Assembly: GCA_036429605.1 (NCBI GenBank)
Contig: JAVFKD010000010.1
Span: 1 to 64,000 of the forward strand
Reading direction: 5' to 3'
Source of the DNA: Cladobotryum mycophilum
Taxonomy: Eukaryota > Ascomycota > Sordariomycetes > Hypocreales > Hypocreaceae
Length of the DNA stretch: 64,000 nt
Part shown: positions 10,933-23,976 of the stretch, one piece after another
How the letters are laid out: each line of letters starts with the position of its first letter
Numbering within the stretch: the stretch's first letter is position 1
The notes under the pieces: model-generated
Told to the model about the DNA's origin: nothing
Seen by the model: only the letters and a program-made list of their open reading frames with translations
Databases searched by the model: none
Translations under genes and position numbers: made by a program

Positions 10933-12042
10933 TTAAGCCCGACCCAGAACAATCTTTCGCACAGACTTGAGGTTATCTACTGGAGCATCATCCTTAATCA
11001 GCTCCCAGAGCTCGTCAATTCGCTTCACTACCCATCCTTCGAGCGGACCCTTGTCCAACTCAACCACGGCCTCTTCCAGCGACTCCGCCGTCACAGATCC
11101 CAAAATCATTTCGTCGCCAAGTTCTACTTTCAGAGCGGAGTGGTATCTCACCCATCGATACGCCAGTCCTGACCGACTCACACCAGTCTGTTCAGACAGC
11201 TTCCCAAACTCCTTCAACATGTTAAGGTACGATGGCTTGTAGTACAGATCTCGAAAGATCTTGCCTGTTGGCGTGATAGGATCCCAGTTACCCTTGCCCT
11301 GCTGAATGTACTCGGGAGTCTTATTGAGTAGGCCGCCAGCCATGGGCGAGTAGGCCTGAATGGCAATTCCTAGCTCGCGAAGTGTAGGAAAGAGGTGTGT
11401 CTCGTTAAGGCGAACCGCGATGGAGTAGCTAGACTGGTAGACAGTAGGGAGGATATAGCCCTTCGACTTGGAATAGTCATAAAACTTGCGGACTTGCTCA
11501 GCTGTGAAGTTGGAGACGCCAAAGCGCTCAAACATGCCCTGCTTATAGAGGGTTTGTATGGCTTCCATTTGAACCTCTACAGGAGTGTCCTCATCTGGGG
11601 CGTGGAGGAAATAGGTTCGGACCTAGTCTTATTAGTTAATCCATGTATAAATTAAGTATTACTATAGATCCCTTGCATGTTCTATAATAGCGTACCTTGG
11701 TGGTTTGAAGCTCCTTAAGGCTCTCCGCCGCAAACTCTAAAATGCGCTGACCAGCGCCTGGTGCCACTCCAGTAGCAGCCTTGGTGTCAATTATGAATTC
11801 AGAAGACGCCTTTAACTTGCCCACAGCCGACTCGGAGGCACCCTGGGTAGTTATACGGTTAGTTCCTTAACTCGAACGTATTACTTGACAATGATTCATT
11901 TACTCACATAACTCCTGGCAGTGTCGATTTTGTCAATCTTGTACTTGCGCAGTACATCCAGGATTGCCCGAGCGTTTTCAAGAGTCTCTAGGGTCCACGT
12001 GTGGGTTCCAATAATAAGGGCAACGCGTCGGTGAGACATCAT
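10933..12042 (-). CDS. Aldo-keto reductase, AKR7 (aflatoxin-aldehyde reductase) type
   Basis: A cytosolic NADPH-dependent reductase of aldehydes/ketones. Three exons are read on minus: 12042-11908, 11842-11696 and 11622-10933, joined by GT-AG introns of 65 and 73 nt in phase 0; intron 1 has a GTGAGT donor and a CTAAC branch site. The product is about 323 residues, the normal AKR7 length. All four catalytic tetrad positions are visible: Asp in IDTARSYG, Tyr in the same block, Lys in IDTKAATG and His in YFLHAPDED. GVSNFTAEQV, the YSPMAGGLL block and the C-terminal ILGSVTAESLEEAV (cofactor side) are typical. Two adjacent ATGs (12042 and 12039) could start it. It is divergent from the bZIP gene 430 bp away, which suggests but does not prove shared control. 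Substrate unknown. Confidence 0.9.
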
Positions 12043-12472
12043 AGGTAATAATAGATTTTTAATAAATGTAGAGTAAAGTATTGTAGTTAAGCAGATCAAT
12101 TGATTAATGTCGGATTGATTGAAATTTATTTACAGCAGATTCAATGTCTTTTATACTTTTCATTGTACTTTATATTCCACACTACGTGCACTTATCTATC
12201 CTAGAGCTTAGAGTAAGCAACTGTGTATGTCACTAGTGTCTTATACCTAGATAAGCCTAGTGAATCGACAATTTGTCTCTAAGGCTAACTATTAATTAAT
12301 TTGTCCGATCTTGAAAAAATAATATTATTTATAAGCACTGTTTAACTGTCTCCGCTACCATACCGTCTGCTGCTTATAACAGTTTAAATACGCATGACAT
12401 CCACCGGCATACAAATTCCAGACAAATTAATTTCTAGCTCCTCCTGTAAGATTTGCATTTGTATAAGATAAA
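12043..12472. promoter_or_regulatory. Divergent intergenic region, reductase / bZIP
   Basis: 430 bp between two divergent start codons, so it must contain both promoters. It is A/T-rich with no unmistakable TATA box or palindromic bZIP site by eye. Confidence 0.5.
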
Positions 12473-13940
12473 ATGGTTAATGACGCAGCCATTGGAAAAC
12501 AAGCAATCGGCAAACCGCCTGTTAAACGTCGCCCCGGACGGCCGCGTATGAATGATAGCGTTGCATACGACTCTAATGACGAACAGTCGGTATGTTCCGG
12601 TCCATCTCACATCGGTTTTTACGTTTTGGTAACCATTATGACAGGACAAAAAATCCCGCACGAGATTAGCGCAACGCTCTTATCGTACACGCAAACAGAA
12701 TGCTCTCTTGTCTACCAAGACTCGTGCAGAAACTCTCGAGGCGGCGCTGGACGCTGTGCTCAACGAGTTCATTAAGTTTCATGATGTCGCTACACAACGA
12801 GATCGAGAAATGTCGTCAGATATAAGGCTTCAGTTGAGCAAAACCGCAACAAATATGATGACCATTGCAAGGAAAGCCCAGACGGAGCCGACCAGGTCAT
12901 TGAACCAACCATTAACCTCATCAACATCATCATTCGACAGCGAACTGTCATTACAGTCTATTGACACCTCAACATTAACCCTCAATCATCTTGATACTAC
13001 AATTGCAGTGCGACAAAAAGAGCCGTATTTTTCACCAGACATATACGACGCTTTCACTCAGCGCTATTTGCACGCTTGTCTTCGCCGCGCCGCGAATATG
13101 CTCCGTCTCGAGAAATCACCTACCATGTGCCTGCTTCCGGCGATGCTTTTGCCTCTCCAACTCGACCACATAGATCACCTACTAGCTCGCGTCATCAAAC
13201 TTCTGTCTATGCCAGAACGCCCGGTAACCGATGCACCATACACCGACTTTGCGACCAGGATGCTACCGCGAATGTTTCGCGTGATTGACGGACATTTGGA
13301 CACTGCGGTACCCAGATCATCGCCGCCTCATCTCCAGCGTCTGAAGTTTGGGAAAACAAGAACTGTACTTCAGACGCGAATCCCGGATTTGCAGGGCATG
13401 TGGCTTGAGGCGACCGACGTGGAAGAATATCTTCAGGAGCGTGGAATATTTGTGAGGAGGGACTTGATGAGCGACATCGTGAATCTATCAGCATCGACGG
13501 CCTTGGATCTGTCTCAGGATATGGAGAACCTGGATGCGCATTCCAACGACCTTGATCATGCGCTTAATGTATCGCCTTATACATTAACATCTCTTTCGGC
13601 TTTGGAAAGACATTATCTTAGTGGTGATAGTCACGATAAATGGGTGGAACAACTACCACCGTCCTTTAAGGAATCAAACCCTGACTTTACAATCTTCGGA
13701 CAACAACATGGGGACTCGCAGGAGATCCCCACAGGAGTCCAAGCTTTCGCATTGCCTCAGAAGTTTTGGAACCAAGGGAATTCGAAAAGTATCGCCGCAC
13801 AGGAAATCCAAATCACCATCAACTTGAGTAAATTGATTCAAGGGTTGGCAAACGCGGCTATTTGCTTAGGCCCATGCCCGGGGATCCAGAGGGCTAATGT
13901 CGACGAGGCGATTAGACATGCTGTAGTGGGTAAACCCTAG
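12473..13940 (+). CDS. bZIP transcription regulator with N-terminal AT-hook
   Basis: A nuclear DNA-binding regulator. Two exons, 12473-12589 and 12645-13940, are joined by a 55-nt phase-0 intron (GTATGT donor, GACAG acceptor), giving 470 residues. An AT-hook-like RRPGRPR lies at residues 19-25. The intron restores a bZIP basic region at about residues 43-56 (SRTRLAQRSYRTRK); the Asn usual in this region is Thr, as can occur in divergent fungal bZIPs. A leucine-rich segment follows (TLEAALDAVLNEFIKF). The remaining 380 residues are predicted mixed helix, resembling the C-terminal regulatory halves of fungal bZIPs near metabolite clusters. Without the intron the second exon looks like a 410-residue protein starting at a TTG, which would hide the bZIP. 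The target may include the divergent reductase (inference). Confidence 0.82.
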
Positions 13941-15157
13941 TTAGGGCCCAAAGTTAGTCCCGTGGGTTAAGGGATAGAGTAACTGTACTTTAAAAAATCA
14001 TTTTAACTCTATTAGAATATAATAACATATACTAAAAAGAAGTTATTAAAGTTCCTAAGTATTTTTCATAGAATATTAAATTTTAAAAGTTAGTATAAAT
14101 AGTGTAAAATAACTTAAGCTATAAAATTAAATTATTAAAGCTAAATAATAATATTAATATAATATTATTCTAAAAGTTATTTAAGTATATAATATAATAA
14201 ATAAACAAAGTAATGTTATATAAGTTATATTTTTTTATATAATAATAAAATATATAAATAAAGGTTTATATATAATATAATGCTTATATTTTAATTTTTT
14301 TATTTCATAATCTTATAAAGTATTATTATAATTCTTAAGCTATTTAATATTACTACTTAAGTAAAATAATTTTATATACTTAGTTTTAAATATAAATAAA
14401 GTTTTTAGCTTGCTTTAAAAAGGTTATATAAATAATATATATAAAAAGTTTATTTAAAAAGAAATTATTATAATAATAAATATTAAATTATATTAAATTA
14501 ATTTAATAATTCTTAGTTTTAAATTATTAATAAGTATTAGATTTTATTATAAAAACTAATATTTTAAAATAATAATTAAAAAATAATAATATTATATTTT
14601 ATAATAAAGTCATTTAATTAAAAAGTAGTATAACATTCTAAGTGTTTATAATAAAAATAACTTAGGTTATAGTTTAATATTAGTAGTAAATTAAGGTAAT
14701 ATTAAAGAATAAAATAAAATATTAGAGTTTAGGTATTAAGTGCTAATAATAAATAAATATAGAATTTTATTTTAATACATTTAAATTAATAAGTTAATAA
14801 TTGTAATAAATTAAAGTAATGAAATTTATGTTATTATATTATAATAGCAAGAAGAAAGACAATAATAAAAAGAAACACAGTGCCCTAAAAGCTTTTACTA
14901 GTCTGGGATAATTTTAATAAAGCTATAACTATTAATAAAATATTATTTAATATTTAAATAATTGATATAAGTTAAATTAATTATTAAAAGTTAAATTAAT
15001 CTAAAAATAAAAAATAATAAAAGATTTATATTTAATTAATTACATTAAATAAAAGGAATAATAAAAGTTAATGTTTAAATATTATAATTCTAAAAATAAA
15101 AATAAAAATAAGAATAATCATATAAATAAAAATAAAAGATAGGTATAAATATTATTA
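13941..15157. other. AT-rich, RIP-like block without genes
   Basis: Dense TAA/TTA sequence with essentially no CpA or TpG-rich coding signal. A small patch at about 14850-14915 has nearer-normal composition but no recognisable product. It is most likely a fully degraded transposon. Confidence 0.5.
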
Positions 15158-16081
15158 ATATAATCTATAAGTAAGCGGACTATATAAGCAAGCGGATTAC
15201 CTTTTATAATAATATTTACCTTTATATTTATATATTAAATTCTTTTATACTTTTATTTTCTTTTAGATTATTTAATATTTAAGCAATAGTTAATTATTTA
15301 TAGTATATATATAATATACTATTAGTTAATAAAAGCTAGGTATTAAACTTTATTAAATACTAACTAAAACCTTATATATACTAAACTTAAAATAGAATTA
15401 TTAAAAAACTATATATAAAAATCTAAAGTTTATTAATAATTAATTTATATTTATATAAAATATAAAAACTAAATATAAGATTATTAATAATAATCTTTAT
15501 AACTTTAATAAATTTACTTTTATAATAGATATTATTTTTTTAAGTATAATAATTATAGTTTTAAAAGGTTTTATAAAAAGTTAATTATTTTAGTTTAAAA
15601 ACTAAAAGTAAATAACTATAATTTAATATATTAATATTATAGATTAAATAATACTATTATTTATTATTTTTATTATATAATAGTGTATTAAAAATTAATA
15701 TTAACAATATAATCTTTGAATAAATTAATATATTATAATAATTAAAAATACTTAAACTATTAATAAAATTAATATAAATTAAATTAAAGATTGAAATTAT
15801 TATATTGTTTTTAATATAAAAGAAATTTATTAAATAATTATTTTTTATATTTATTTTAATTATTAACTATTACTTATTTTAGACTATGAAAATAAATATA
15901 TAATTAATAAACTAAAATATTAATATATATATATATTATGTATATTAATAAACTTAATCTTTATTATATTTTTTATATAGTATTTTTAATTATAATTAAT
16001 AAAAAGATTAATAAATTAAAGAGATATAAATATATAAATAAAGTAAGAAAAGTAATAAAAAGGGTTTTATATAAAGGCTAT
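15158..16081 (+). pseudogene. RIP-degraded Fot1-like transposon relic cut by the gypsy insertion
   Basis: A TIR-like sequence at about 15158-15200 (TAAGTAAGCGGAC..AAGCAAGCGGATTAC) matches the 43-bp TIR of the Fot1-like element at 26067 after C-to-T/G-to-A changes. At about 16015-16080 the plus strand matches the coding strand for the transposase C-terminus of that element (GATATAAATA..GTAAGAAAA..AGGCTA). It stops exactly at the gypsy LTR boundary. The 74-codon ORF at 15938-16162 is this relic running into the LTR and is not a gene. Confidence 0.55.
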
Positions 16082-16564
16082 TGTAATAACCCGACCCCAC
16101 GTCTGGGCCATACACTGAAAAGAGACCCACTTTTAGGAACACTTGTGCTTGTTACGGCCTAGCACAACCACGGCAGAACCTCGGATAAGCCAACCAATCA
16201 TATCACTGATCCGGCTCACCTCCAAAAGATCGGCTTACTAGGTAAGCGCAGAATCACTAAGTGAGCAAGGAATCACTAAGTAAGCACAGAGCCACTAAGT
16301 AATCGCAACGACCACTAGATAATTAGTTTATTTCTATCGGAATAAACCTTATATTTATTTAGACTATAATAAACCTAACTATTATATATACTAGTTTGTA
16401 TTTTTTTTATATATTTAGTTAGTTATTAATATAATTGTTTATTATTAGTAATTTAATACCTAAACTGTAATATATTAAACCTATTGCTTAACCTTGCCTT
16501 AATCTATTGCTAACATTAACTATAATCTAGGTTATTCTTATTAGGAAACGCCTAGAATATTATA
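16082..16564 (+). repeat. 5' LTR of the first gypsy element
   Basis: 483 bp, beginning TGTAATAACCCGACCCC and ending CCTAGAATATTATA. It is exactly the length of the 3' copy. It is less mutated than the 3' copy in its first 200 bp, which keep CCCACGTCTGGGCC. Confidence 0.9.
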
Positions 16565-16899
16565 CGTTAATAACTTTTGTTTAGTAGATTACTATGACTT
16601 TAAGTAATATTAAGTATTATAATTAATAAAGAATAGTAATTACCTTAGGTATTTACTCTGGTATAACTAATTGTACTATTTAATAAAGTTAAGAAAAAGA
16701 ATAAAATACTTTTAGTTATAAATTAATAATTTTAGAAAAGAATGAATGAAAAATAAGAAAAAGATATTAAAGAGATCCTTAGACTAAAAGACCTAGGACT
16801 ATTTTTTGGAAAACCTAGAATAATATCTCTTCGGGCTTTTATTATAGACTTAAAAACTTATTATAATTATTACTTTTAACGCCTTAAAAAGAACTATAT

Positions 16900-19800
16900 A
16901 AGAGTAGTTTATATATATACTTATATAAAAGGACCTGTTAAAGAATAGTTTAAACTTATTATAAAAAACCACTATAATAACCTAAAAAGTAAAAGGGATA
17001 AATAAATAAAATAAATCTTTAAAGATTTTAACGAATTTATTAAAGAACTTAAAGAAGCATTTAGAACTATCGATAAGGAAAGAGAAGTAAAATAATTACT
17101 TTAAAATCTCTGTCAGAAAGGATTAGCCTTAGATTACACCACTATATTCAGACAAGCCGCTTTAAAACTCGATTAGGATAACAAACCACTAATAGACTAG
17201 TTTTATCAAAGATTAAAAAAACATTAAAGATAAACTCTTTAAAGAAGACTTACTAGATACCCTTATAGAGTATATTAGAATAGCTATTAGAATCAACGAT
17301 TAATAATACGCCCACCGTAAACAGAGATAAGAAAATAAAACCTACCAAAAACCTAAAAACAACTATATCGCCAAAAACAATAATAGTAAGCTAGGTTAAA
17401 TAGACCTTAACGTAATCTAAAAGGGAGAAAAAGTAAAATGCTATAACTATAGCAAAATAAGACACTTCTCTAAGAACTATAGATCCCTTAGAAAGAATAA
17501 AAGGAAGGGCATATAGAAGCTAGCCCCCGAGCTAGAAGAAAAAAGACAAGTTAATACTATTATTATATAATAATTAACTATAGACTACGCCTTAATAAAC
17601 TAAACGGTATATTTTAAAGATAAATGTTTAACTCACTAGAGTTTAAAAGATAATATAAACTAATACTCGAAACCCCCTCGATAAGTTAATATACTCGGAC
17701 AAAGATATAATAAAAGAAAAAACTAATAGGATTTACTAAAAGAAACTTAGCAATACTACTCAGTACTTATAGACCAATTACCGGTACAAATACAGTACCC
17801 TATAAAAGTAACTACTAATTAAAAAAACCTAGAATACCAAAGCAGCCTATAACGCAATAAATCTTTACAGGCTAACTACTAAAACATACGCTATTAAGAT
17901 TATATTAAACTCATATATAAGAAACATCAGGAAGCTAAACTTATAGACTAACACTAATAAATATTCAAACCAGTAGCAATCACACAAAAACACCCTGTCA
18001 TAAAAATCACCCAGGAACTATTTGAATAAGACTTTAACTTTTAAACTCATAAAAAAAACCTAGGAAATCAACAAAGGTAACATAAACTATAAAACACACT
18101 AGACGCCAAAAACAGTACAACAATTTACAAAATCTATAACCCAGAAATAAAAAACAAGATCAATTACCTATAAGAGAGCTATAGAATGACCATCGAGTAA
18201 GGTCTCTTAACTCTATAAATAAAAGCTATTATAAACGGCTCTGCCTAATAGTAGAACTATAAATCAAAGGATATTACCTTACTGTATTAATAGACAGTAA
18301 AGCAATAAGTAACTATATATCCCCTAAAACTATAAATCGTCTATAACTACCCTAGAAAAAAAAACCAAGATATAAGTTATACCTACTCTACTATATTAAA
18401 AGAAAAACTTTCTTTTATAATAGAAGATAAATCAATATAGAGACTAATCATCTTTCTATTAAAATCTAAAAGTATAAAAAGCTTATCTTTTATAATCTAA
18501 TAGACCTTAATAAGTATAATATAATTTTAGGATATCCCTAGCTATAGGATAATAATCCTCTTATTAACTAAAAGACTAGTTACCTTTACTAAAACAAAAG
18601 TAAAAGCCCTAGTTAAGAATAAACACAAAATATAAGATTTCACGAGGACTTAACAATAGAACAGTAGACTTAGAAAGAAAAACCTCCGAGCAAGACACTA
18701 AAAAGAAAAACATAAGATACCTCGCCTAACTAATCACTAAAAAAAACAAGACCTATACGAGAAAAAGATCAAGAATAGAAAACCTATAGAACTATTGTCT
18801 TTCTATGAAAGACATTTAAAGAACTCAATAAGCTTTTAGAAAAAAGATTACCCTTAGACAAAAAGAAAAAAACCCTCGTTAAAAGACTTAAAAATATCCT
18901 TAACGAATATAAATGCTATAAGAAACTATTCTAAGAGACCCTTAACACAGGGCTACTAGAACATAGCTAATAGGATCATAAGATTATCCTAAAAAACAAA
19001 ACCAACCCCACGTTCCGCAAAATCTATAACCTTAATAAGAAAAAACTTATAGCGCTTTAAGAATAAATCAATAAAATACTAGCTAAAGGCTTCATCAGAC
19101 CATCAACATTAAAAGCAGGATACCCTATAATATTCGTCCTAAAAAAGAACAGGAAACTATAGTTAATCGTAGACTATTAATAACTTAATAAAAATACACT
19201 TAAAAACTATACCCCACTACCCTTAATTACAGAACTACAAGACTATCTCTAAGGCAAAAAGTAATTTACCATACTTAACCTAAAAAGAGTATATAACCTT
19301 ATCCGTATAAAAGAAAGAAACAAATAGATAATAGCCTTCTATACTAAGTTTAGACTATTCGAATACCTTATTATACCTTTTAGATTAATAAATACCCCCA
19401 TAACGTTCTAAAGAATAATCAATAATATACTTAAGGAATACCTTAATATCTTTATAATAATCTACCTTAATAACATTTTAATTTTCTTAAATACACTTAA
19501 AGAATATAAGCAATATATATATTAAGTATTTACTAAACTCTAAGAAATAAAGCTTTTAATCGAACTAAAAAAATATAAATTCTATACCTAATAGGTTATT
19601 TTTCTTAGATATATTATTATACTAAATAAAATATATATAAACCTCGCTAAAGTTAAAATAGTATAAAGCTAGTCTAAACCGAACATTATTAAAGAAGTTT
19701 AAAGCTTCTTAGGCTTTATTAATTATTACTAATGCTTTATAAAAAACTATAGTAAGATTATACGCTTATTCTATAAGTTAATTAAGAAGGACTAAGCATT

Positions 19801-21790
19801 TAAGTGGACAGAGAAAACATAATAGGCCTTCGAACGAATCAAGGCCTTGATCATAGAAAATCCAGTACTCACAATATTTAACCCAGAAAAAGAAATAAAA
19901 CTCGAAACAGACTCCTCTAATTTCGGATTAGGAGCTTAACTTAAACAATAAAACAAAAACAGTAAACTATAACCAGTTGTATTTTACTCATAAGCCTTAT
20001 ATAGCACTAAACTAAATTACCCTATCTATAACAAAAAATTCCTAGTAATTATTTTAGCCTTTAAAAAATAAAGATATTATCTTTTTGAAAGTAAGTATTA
20101 AGTTAAAGTCTATATAAACTATAATAATATCTTATATTTTACTATAACTTAATAGTTTAGTAAATAACAAGTTAAATATACTAAATACTTATTAGAATTC
20201 GATTATATTTTTATCTACTAGAAAAAATTAAAGAATAGTAAAGCTAATGCCTTAAGTAAACAAGTAAACTATAATTAAAACAAAATAATCATAACAAAAC
20301 AAATCCTAGATACCACTTTAGAAAAATATTATATATAATACACATTAAACGCTATATTCTAAATCAAAAATAATAACACCTAGACCTGTTATATTAAGGA
20401 ATATTATAAAACCTAGGAAAAAAACAAATTTCCTAAAGGATTTATTATAGATAATAAGAACCTATGATAGTATAAAAACAAAATCTAGATTCCTTTAAAA
20501 CTTTAAGAAAACCTTATTAAAAAAATCTACTAATACCTTTTACACAAACACAAGGGAATACAAAAGATACTTAAGTAAGTTAAACGAAACTTTAACTTTT
20601 ATAAAATAAAACAATACATTTAAAAAATTGTCTTAATATACACTATGTATAGCCAAGCAAAGGCCTTAAAACATAAGCTATACAGGCAAATCCAACTATT
20701 ACTAATATCCTAGAAACTATAGGAAATAATTACACTAGACTTTATCACGAAACTACCTATATCAATTAAACCTACTATAAAAATCAAATATAATAATATT
20801 CTTATAGTTATTAATAAACTTATGAAATAGGCTTACTTTTTACTATACCGAGAAGCTATAAACGTAAAAGAATTTATATATATGTTTTTATGTATAATCA
20901 TAAGTATTTATCTTTTACTTAAAGAAATTATCTTAGACTAAGGATTAGTTTTTATATTTAAATTCTAGTAAGGATTAACTAGATAACTAAGTACTAACCA
21001 TAAGCTTAGTATGGCTTATTACCTATAAACCAATAGATAGACTAAACGAATTAACTAAATCATCGAAGAATATTTATATTATTATATTAATTTTAAATAA
21101 ATTAACTAAGTAGAACTATTACTGCTAGCATAAATCGCCTATAATACTAATGTATTAGAATCCATAGGCCTAAGCCCTATATATACTAACTTTGGCTATA
21201 ACCCAAAAGTATATAAAACACCCAGAGATAGGATAATAATAGATAAAACTATGATTAAAGCAAATAAAATAAAAGACCTATACTAGGCAATAAGAGTATA
21301 ACTTATACTAGTCCGCGAAAGAATAAAAAAATACACGAATAAGAATAGATTAAAAAAATTAATCTTTAAGGAAAAAGATATAGTCTACTTACTTTACTAT
21401 ACACTAGGTAAGAAAAACATAAACATTAAAACAATACGACCAAGCGATAAATTAAACTTTAAGAAACTAAGACCTTAATTAGTCAAGAAGATTATTTTAA
21501 ATGTTAACTATAAACTCTTGTTACTAAAGAAAATACAAATACATCTAGTCTTTTATATTTTCTTACTTAAAAAAACACTAATCAATAAAAACACTAAAAA
21601 AATCATCTATAATCCTATAAAAATACTCTTAGTAAAAGAAAAATATAAAATTAAATTAATTCTAGCTATATATTACAAAAATAATAAACGCTAATACTTA
21701 ATTAAATAAAAAAACTATACTAATATTAAAAACATATAAAAACCTATTAAATACCTTAAACATACCTAAAAGATCCTATAGTAGTTCTAC
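16900..21790 (+). pseudogene. gag-pol relic of the first gypsy element
   Basis: Conceptual plus-strand translation in one main frame recovers short recognisable blocks interrupted by many stops: a gag-like block (about 16990-17250), FIRPS near 19095, an RT catalytic block now reading YLNNILIF near 19465 (Asp codons altered), LETDSS for RNase H near 19900, an integrase core block near 20735 and 20940-21230, and a chromodomain-like QYLIK block near 21690. The order gag-PR-RT-RH-IN-chromodomain identifies a chromovirus. It cannot encode protein as written. Confidence 0.85.
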
Positions 21791-22518
21791 TAGAATCTTA
21801 AACTAAAGGATCCCTAAATAAACCCTAATTAACCGTGACCTTAGGGTTATCTTAAAAAACATTAGCTAGCTATAAGGAACTTAATGAGTTAAACTAATCT
21901 ATTGCTTTAAGATTATCTATTATTTTAATACCCTGCTATAATATCTTTACCTTTTGTTTACGAATATTTTTTTATTCACGAATATAAGCTAAATAGCTTA
22001 TACTTTTAATTAATTAATAATACTTTTTATTTAACTTCTTATAAAACTTAAAAAGCTTAGAAGCTATAATAACCTCCTGCTCTTCTAACCGATGGTTCTC
22101 TTTAATAATATAATCCGTTAAAAACGTATATTAGAAACAAAAAAAGGGATAAATTAAAAAAAAATCTATCCGCTATTTTAGAAAAAGAATTACTATATAT
22201 CTTTTTTTCTTATTATATAAATAATAGTTATAAAACTTCTGAGCTATAATACACTTAATACCATAAAACTTATAAAAAAAGTAAAGTATTATAAAAAAAC
22301 TAAAAAGATTAATTAATTCCGAACGCTTATGACGATTATACGTAAAAGAATATAGTTTTTTTTATACCCTGTTAGCTATACCTTAAGAAAACACGTAACC
22401 CTCGGGAACATAATCTACTAAAGAAAAAAAAAGGCTTAGAACGAAAAGAAGCTAGGAACAATAAGATATTTATAAACTAATAGGTTTTAAAAATAAGACC
22501 TAAGAGAAAGGAATAACG

Positions 22519-23001
22519 TATAATGATCCGACCCTACGTCTAGGCCATATACTGAAAAGAGACCTACTTTTAGGAATACTTATGCTTATTATAGCCTAGC
22601 ATAACCACGGCAAAACCTCGGATAAGCCAACCAATCATATTACTAATCCGGCTCACCTTTAAAGGATTAACTTATTAGGTAAACGTAAAATTACTAAGTA
22701 AGCGAGGAATTACTAAGTGAGCATAGAGCTACTAAGTGATTGCAATAACTATTAGATGATTAGTTTATTCTTATCGGAATAAACCTTATATTCATTCAGA
22801 CTATAATAAACCTAACTATTATATATACTAGCCTGTATCTTTTTTATATATCTAGTCAATCGTTAATATAATTATTTACTATCAGTAACCTAATACCCAA
22901 ACTATAATACATTAAACCTATTGCTTAACCTCGCCCTGATCTACTGCCAATATTAACCATGATCTAGGTTATTCTTGTTGGGAAACGCCCAGAACGTCAC
23001 A
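22519..23001 (+). repeat. 3' LTR of the first gypsy element
   Basis: 483 bp, beginning TATAATGATCCGACCC and ending GCCCAGAACGTCACA. Compared with the 5' copy the differences are nearly all transitions. The last 200 bp are the less mutated part here, the reverse of the 5' LTR. Confidence 0.9.
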
Positions 23002-23523
23002 CTAGTTCTATAAATAATATAAGTATAAAATTAAGTTATTATATATATATATAATATAATATTATTATATAATCTTAAATTAAAAATTATATAATTAATT
23101 AATAATATATTTATTTAAAATAATTTTAAAAATAACTTTTATAATATTAATAACTAAAAATAATTATTTATTTTATATAATAATTATTAATAGAACATAA
23201 ATTTATTTTTATAAAAATAACTTTTATTTATTAAATTATAATAAATATTATTATTATAAATTATAATATATAAACTTTAATATTTAATATTTAAAAAATA
23301 TTATTTAAAGTATTTTAATTGATTTTAATAATTATAATTTAATAATTAATTAATATTAACATTTAACTTTAAAAAATCTAATTCTACAATTAAGGTTATT
23401 TTATAACACTTAAATTAAGCTTTTAACTCTAATATTATATTAGTAATACTTAGGCTAATACAATAGCATAAAGACCTGGACACGCATAGTTAAGTCCTAA
23501 TGTACTATAATTGAATATTTGTA
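23002..23523. other. AT-rich sequence beginning with a small LTR tail
   Basis: The first 25 bases or so (CTAGTTCTATAAATAATATAAG) match the inner end of the second gypsy LTR type (compare 42690-42711), so the first gypsy element abuts or entered an older LTR. The rest is A/T-rich with no gene. Confidence 0.5.
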
Positions 23524-23830
23524 GTCTTACCAACGGGCCCGCATTCAAAAACAGCGACAACAGCAATAACTGCGTTTTCCTTTTCTAACTCTTTTAACAA
23601 CGCGTACCCAGTGCTAGCGATGAAGTAGCCGGTGGGTAGTATATTAACCATAAGCACAAGAGGTTTCTCGTCGATTTCTAGTAGCGCTTTGACTACAGTG
23701 CTATCTACCAGTAGGATTCTAACTTAAATTTCGGTTAATTTAATAGCTCGACTAATTAAGGACACATTATAGAATTGCCTACCTACTCTGCTTAAGCCCC
23801 ATCTAGCGCAATGGTCCCAATCAGGTCGAC
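23524..23830 (-). pseudogene. Fragment of a zinc-dependent alcohol/formaldehyde dehydrogenase
   Basis: Minus-strand translation of 23723-23524 gives an open block of about 65 residues containing LPTGYFIASTGYALL and CGPVGK, the coenzyme-domain entry region of zinc-type alcohol dehydrogenases (consensus LPTG...V.V.GCGPVG). Upstream, at about 23818-23781, LDGA-stop-AE-stop-V matches the preceding LDGAQAEYV-type block with CAA now TAA; an intron probably lay between. Both ends of the enzyme are missing, and flanking sequence is RIP-like. It is a dead fragment. Confidence 0.6.
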
Positions 23831-23976
23831 CTTAACACAACGAGACGTTAGGCCTCGGGTACAATAAAATCAAGTTCTACTAGTTTGTGTTAGTCTATAA
23901 GATTATGTGTTTGTTTTATTAAATAGTATTATACTATTGTATTGAAACTCTCCTTCTCTCATTCTCTCCTTCTCTC

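Larger units (their letters stand above)
16082..23001 (+). mobile_element. Full-length RIP-degraded Ty3/gypsy (chromovirus) retrotransposon
   Basis: A 6.92-kb element bounded by two 483-bp LTRs in direct orientation, internal region on plus. Pieces in order: gag with a zinc-knuckle relic near 17430-17500, an aspartic-protease-like DS motif near 18270, reverse transcriptase about 19080-19700, RNase H about 19890-20260, integrase about 20500-21230, and a chromodomain-like end about 21630-21790. TAA/TAG codons at former CAA/CAG sites occur in every frame-bearing block, which is what RIP produces. The 5-bp flanks (GCTAT and CTAGT) do not match, so no clean target duplication survives. The family is shared with the element at 29447-42729 and several solo LTRs. 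Confidence 0.9.

Noticed and set aside
15938..16162. 74-codon ORF at the gypsy boundary
   Set aside because: Runs from a degraded transposase relic into the LTR; not a gene.
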